This document shows positions 5,095 through 6,517 of a stretch of 6,517 bases of DNA, in pieces. Below the pieces are notes generated by a model that worked only from the letters and a program-made list of their open reading frames with translations, was not told where the DNA came from and searched no databases. The number at the start of each line of letters is the position of its first letter. The stretch's first letter is position 1. A program made the position numbers and the translations under genes. Source of the DNA: Bacteroidota bacterium (lineage in GTDB: Bacteria; Bacteroidota; Bacteroidia; Flavobacteriales; Flavobacteriaceae); NCBI GenBank assembly GCA_023393485.1, contig JAEWLD010000055.1, positions 1-6,517 on the forward strand, given 5' to 3'.

Positions 5095-6236
5095 TAATCC
5101 ACTCGCGTTGCCCGAAGAGCAACTCTCAAGGCCTCAATGCCATCTTCAATTGTCACCACCATTTTATGATCGGGATTTTCAATTTTTTCGATCAGATCAG
5201 TTAGCGTCGACTGGACGCATTTGCCATAGACATCGCCTTTTGACTGCGAAATTTTAAAGGTTGCTGAAACCAGCTGGTCGACATCATAGCCGACACCGCC
5301 AAAATTGATCAGGTTGGCCGCAATTGGCTCGGCTTGTTCGGTTGCGCCCCAGCCCTCGGGTCGTGAGCTGTCCTGGGCTGATGCCAGGGAATCGCTAGTA
5401 ATAATTTCCCAGCCGGGAAGATTCCCAAGTTGATTTTTCATGCCGTCGTTGACCATCGCCTTGACGGTTCCGCTGAGTGGCATCCAACCCTTGATTTCGA
5501 ATCGGGCGAGATCATAAACCAGTTCAATGGTCGTTTCTTCAAAAATTCCGGGACCTGAAAACGCATGATAATAACTGGCAATCAGGCCTTGGTCATACTT
5601 GACCATCGCGGCTACCCGGTCGCGCTGCGATTCATTTCGGGCATCGGACATCCCGCAGACCTCGGTATACTGTTGGTTGCTGAGCATATTGACGATGTCA
5701 AAAAAATGCACGCCGTGTTCAACGAGAATTCCGCCTGACATTTCGGGGTACCAAAACCAATGGTCGGTTGGCAACGCCTCATCCTGTGCGTAATTTTTTA
5801 CTACGGCATGCCGCAACTTCCCAAGTACGCCGCTTTGTCCGATTGTTTTGACGGTTCGGATAATTGGGTTGTACCGAATCATGTGATTCACCGTGATGGC
5901 CTTGCCTATTTCTTTTTGGACAGCGAGGATTTGCTGCGCACTTTCCTCTGTCAAAGCAACGGGCTTTTCAAGCATCACGTGTTTGCCGGCCTGCATCGCC
6001 GCGCACGCCATCTGGGCATGGAGCGCAGGCGGCGTCACAATGCTGACGATTTCTATTTCGGGGTCGTTTAAAAGGTCTTTCCAATTTGCGTAGACGTGAC
6101 AGGCAGTCGTATCTTTCGTATGATGGCCGTGATCGGCAACTGCAATGACTTCGACATTCGGCAATCGGCTAAACCAGTGGTGGAGGAAGCGGCCAAATCC
6201 GCCATAGCCGATAATTCCTATTTTATATTTTTTCAT
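5094..6236 (-). CDS. Gfo/Idh/MocA-family NAD(P)-dependent oxidoreductase
   Basis: A 380-residue cytoplasmic dehydrogenase, a normal length for the family, which interconverts alcohol and ketone groups on sugars, inositols and related polyols using NAD(P). The N-terminal Rossmann domain carries KIGIIGYGGFGRF (the dinucleotide loop GxGxxG at about 10-15), an acidic D35 at the end of strand 2 that hints at NAD preference, SIVTPPALHAQ (65-75), and the family signature EKPVAL with E90-K91-P92; the Lys is catalytic in known members. The substrate domain follows from about 120, with GGILVEHGVHFFDIV (168-182), where H177 and D180 fit the usual G-x-H-x-x-D pattern. There is no Tat or Sec signal, unlike glucose-fructose oxidoreductases. 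The start is fixed by the Rossmann strand. The substrate cannot be read from sequence, and no sugar-transport or kinase gene lies nearby. Confidence 0.92.
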   Translation of the reverse strand: MKKYKIGIIGYGGFGRFLHHWFSRLPNVEVIAVADHGHHTKDTTACHVYANWKDLLNDPEIEIVSIVTPPALHAQMACAAMQAGKHVMLEKPVALTEESAQQILAVQKEIGKAITVNHMIRYNPIIRTVKTIGQSGVLGKLRHAVVKNYAQDEALPTDHWFWYPEMSGGILVEHGVHFFDIVNMLSNQQYTEVCGMSDARNESQRDRVAAMVKYDQGLIASYYHAFSGPGIFEETTIELVYDLARFEIKGWMPLSGTVKAMVNDGMKNQLGNLPGWEIITSDSLASAQDSSRPEGWGATEQAEPIAANLINFGGVGYDVDQLVSATFKISQSKGDVYGKCVQSTLTDLIEKIENPDHKMVVTIEDGIEALRVALRATRVD

Positions 6237-6256
6237 AGTGTTGGGTTGGAGGATAT

Positions 6257-6264
6257 TAAATTTA
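6257..6264 (-). promoter_or_regulatory. Weak candidate -7 box for the oxidoreductase gene
   Basis: TAAATTTA agrees with TAnnTTTG at seven of eight positions and ends 20 nt before the ATG at 6236. The sequence is self-complementary and AT-rich. No TTG is found at the expected -33 position, so this is only a suggestion. Confidence 0.25.
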
Positions 6265-6517
6265 GGAATAAAATGACGGTTGGATTTATAATTTTATGCT
6301 AAAAGAGCGAGGTGTAAAGCTTTGCTCTACAAGGTAATCGCCTGCCGCCAAGGCTTATTTTAGCTCACTGCTACAATTTGTGACAATATCGCCGCGTGAG
6401 GCAAAGTAACACAAGAGCTTGCGCCGGTGTGCTCGACGACCTGCCATGCCTTTGATCGCGAAATTGCAAAAACCCGAAAAACTTTAACCGAATACATATA
6501 AATCTTTTGCTGAAAAT
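6265..6517. other. Right-end intergenic stretch without a supported gene
   Basis: The stretch begins AT-rich, then becomes clearly richer in GC: 45 of 80 bases in 6391-6470 are G or C, about 56% by hand count, against obviously AT-rich spacers elsewhere. Short frames are open in several readings. On the minus strand, one of 45 codons starts at an ATG (6497) and stops at 6360, and another runs in from the window edge. On the plus strand, about 33 codons end at 6501. None resembles a protein I know. No tRNA or terminator is evident. It may be a repeat, a non-coding RNA or a decayed gene end. Confidence 0.35.

Noticed and set aside
5599..6302. Plus-strand frames opposite the oxidoreductase gene
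   Set aside because: They are antisense shadows of a well-supported Gfo/Idh/MocA gene and show no protein-like motifs.
6312..6331. Stem-like sequence around AAAGCTTT near the right end
   Set aside because: A 6-of-7 pairing with a 3-nt loop is weak and has no T tract; no RNA family or terminator can be supported.

Overview
The window looks like a chromosomal piece of a Bacteroidota bacterium, most likely a Flavobacterium-like member of Flavobacteriia. Three things support this. RpoA and ribosomal protein L17 are of the Bacteroidota type, with a long Ala/Pro/Glu tail on L17. No start codon has a clear Shine-Dalgarno sequence. Several genes are preceded by matches to the Bacteroidota sigma-A promoter (TTTG, about 19-23 nt, then TAnnTTTG). 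Genus is inference.

Left end (1-1507): the end of the large ribosomal-protein operon. The 3' part of rpoA enters from the left edge, rplQ follows 27 bp later, and a strong intrinsic terminator closes the unit.

Middle (1508-3840): three stand-alone CheY-like receiver proteins (RR1 1729-2187, RR2 2870-3331, RR3 3373-3840) on the + strand, with no histidine kinase and no output domain. A small VOC/glyoxalase-fold protein lies on the - strand between RR1 and RR2, its stop codon abutting that of RR1. Inverted repeats lie upstream of RR1 and RR2. RR2 and RR3 are 41 bp apart and may share a transcript. The three proteins share a late Asp-Trp motif and a short C-terminal tail, so they are paralogues of one subfamily that probably dock on separate partner proteins.

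Right part (3841-6517): an unrecognised 63-residue charged protein with its own candidate promoter and terminator; a NYN-domain putative ribonuclease with a C-terminal OST-HTH/LOTUS RNA-binding domain; and, convergent to it, a Gfo/Idh/MocA-family NAD(P)-dependent oxidoreductase. The last 280 bp hold no gene that I can support, although part of that stretch is GC-rich and open in several frames.

How they work together: rpoA and rplQ are a true housekeeping operon. The rest reads as a string of short, mostly separately promoted accessory genes rather than one pathway. The most interesting items are the orphan receiver trio, the autonomous small ORF, and the NYN-LOTUS protein. I see no mobile element, CRISPR array, tRNA or rRNA.
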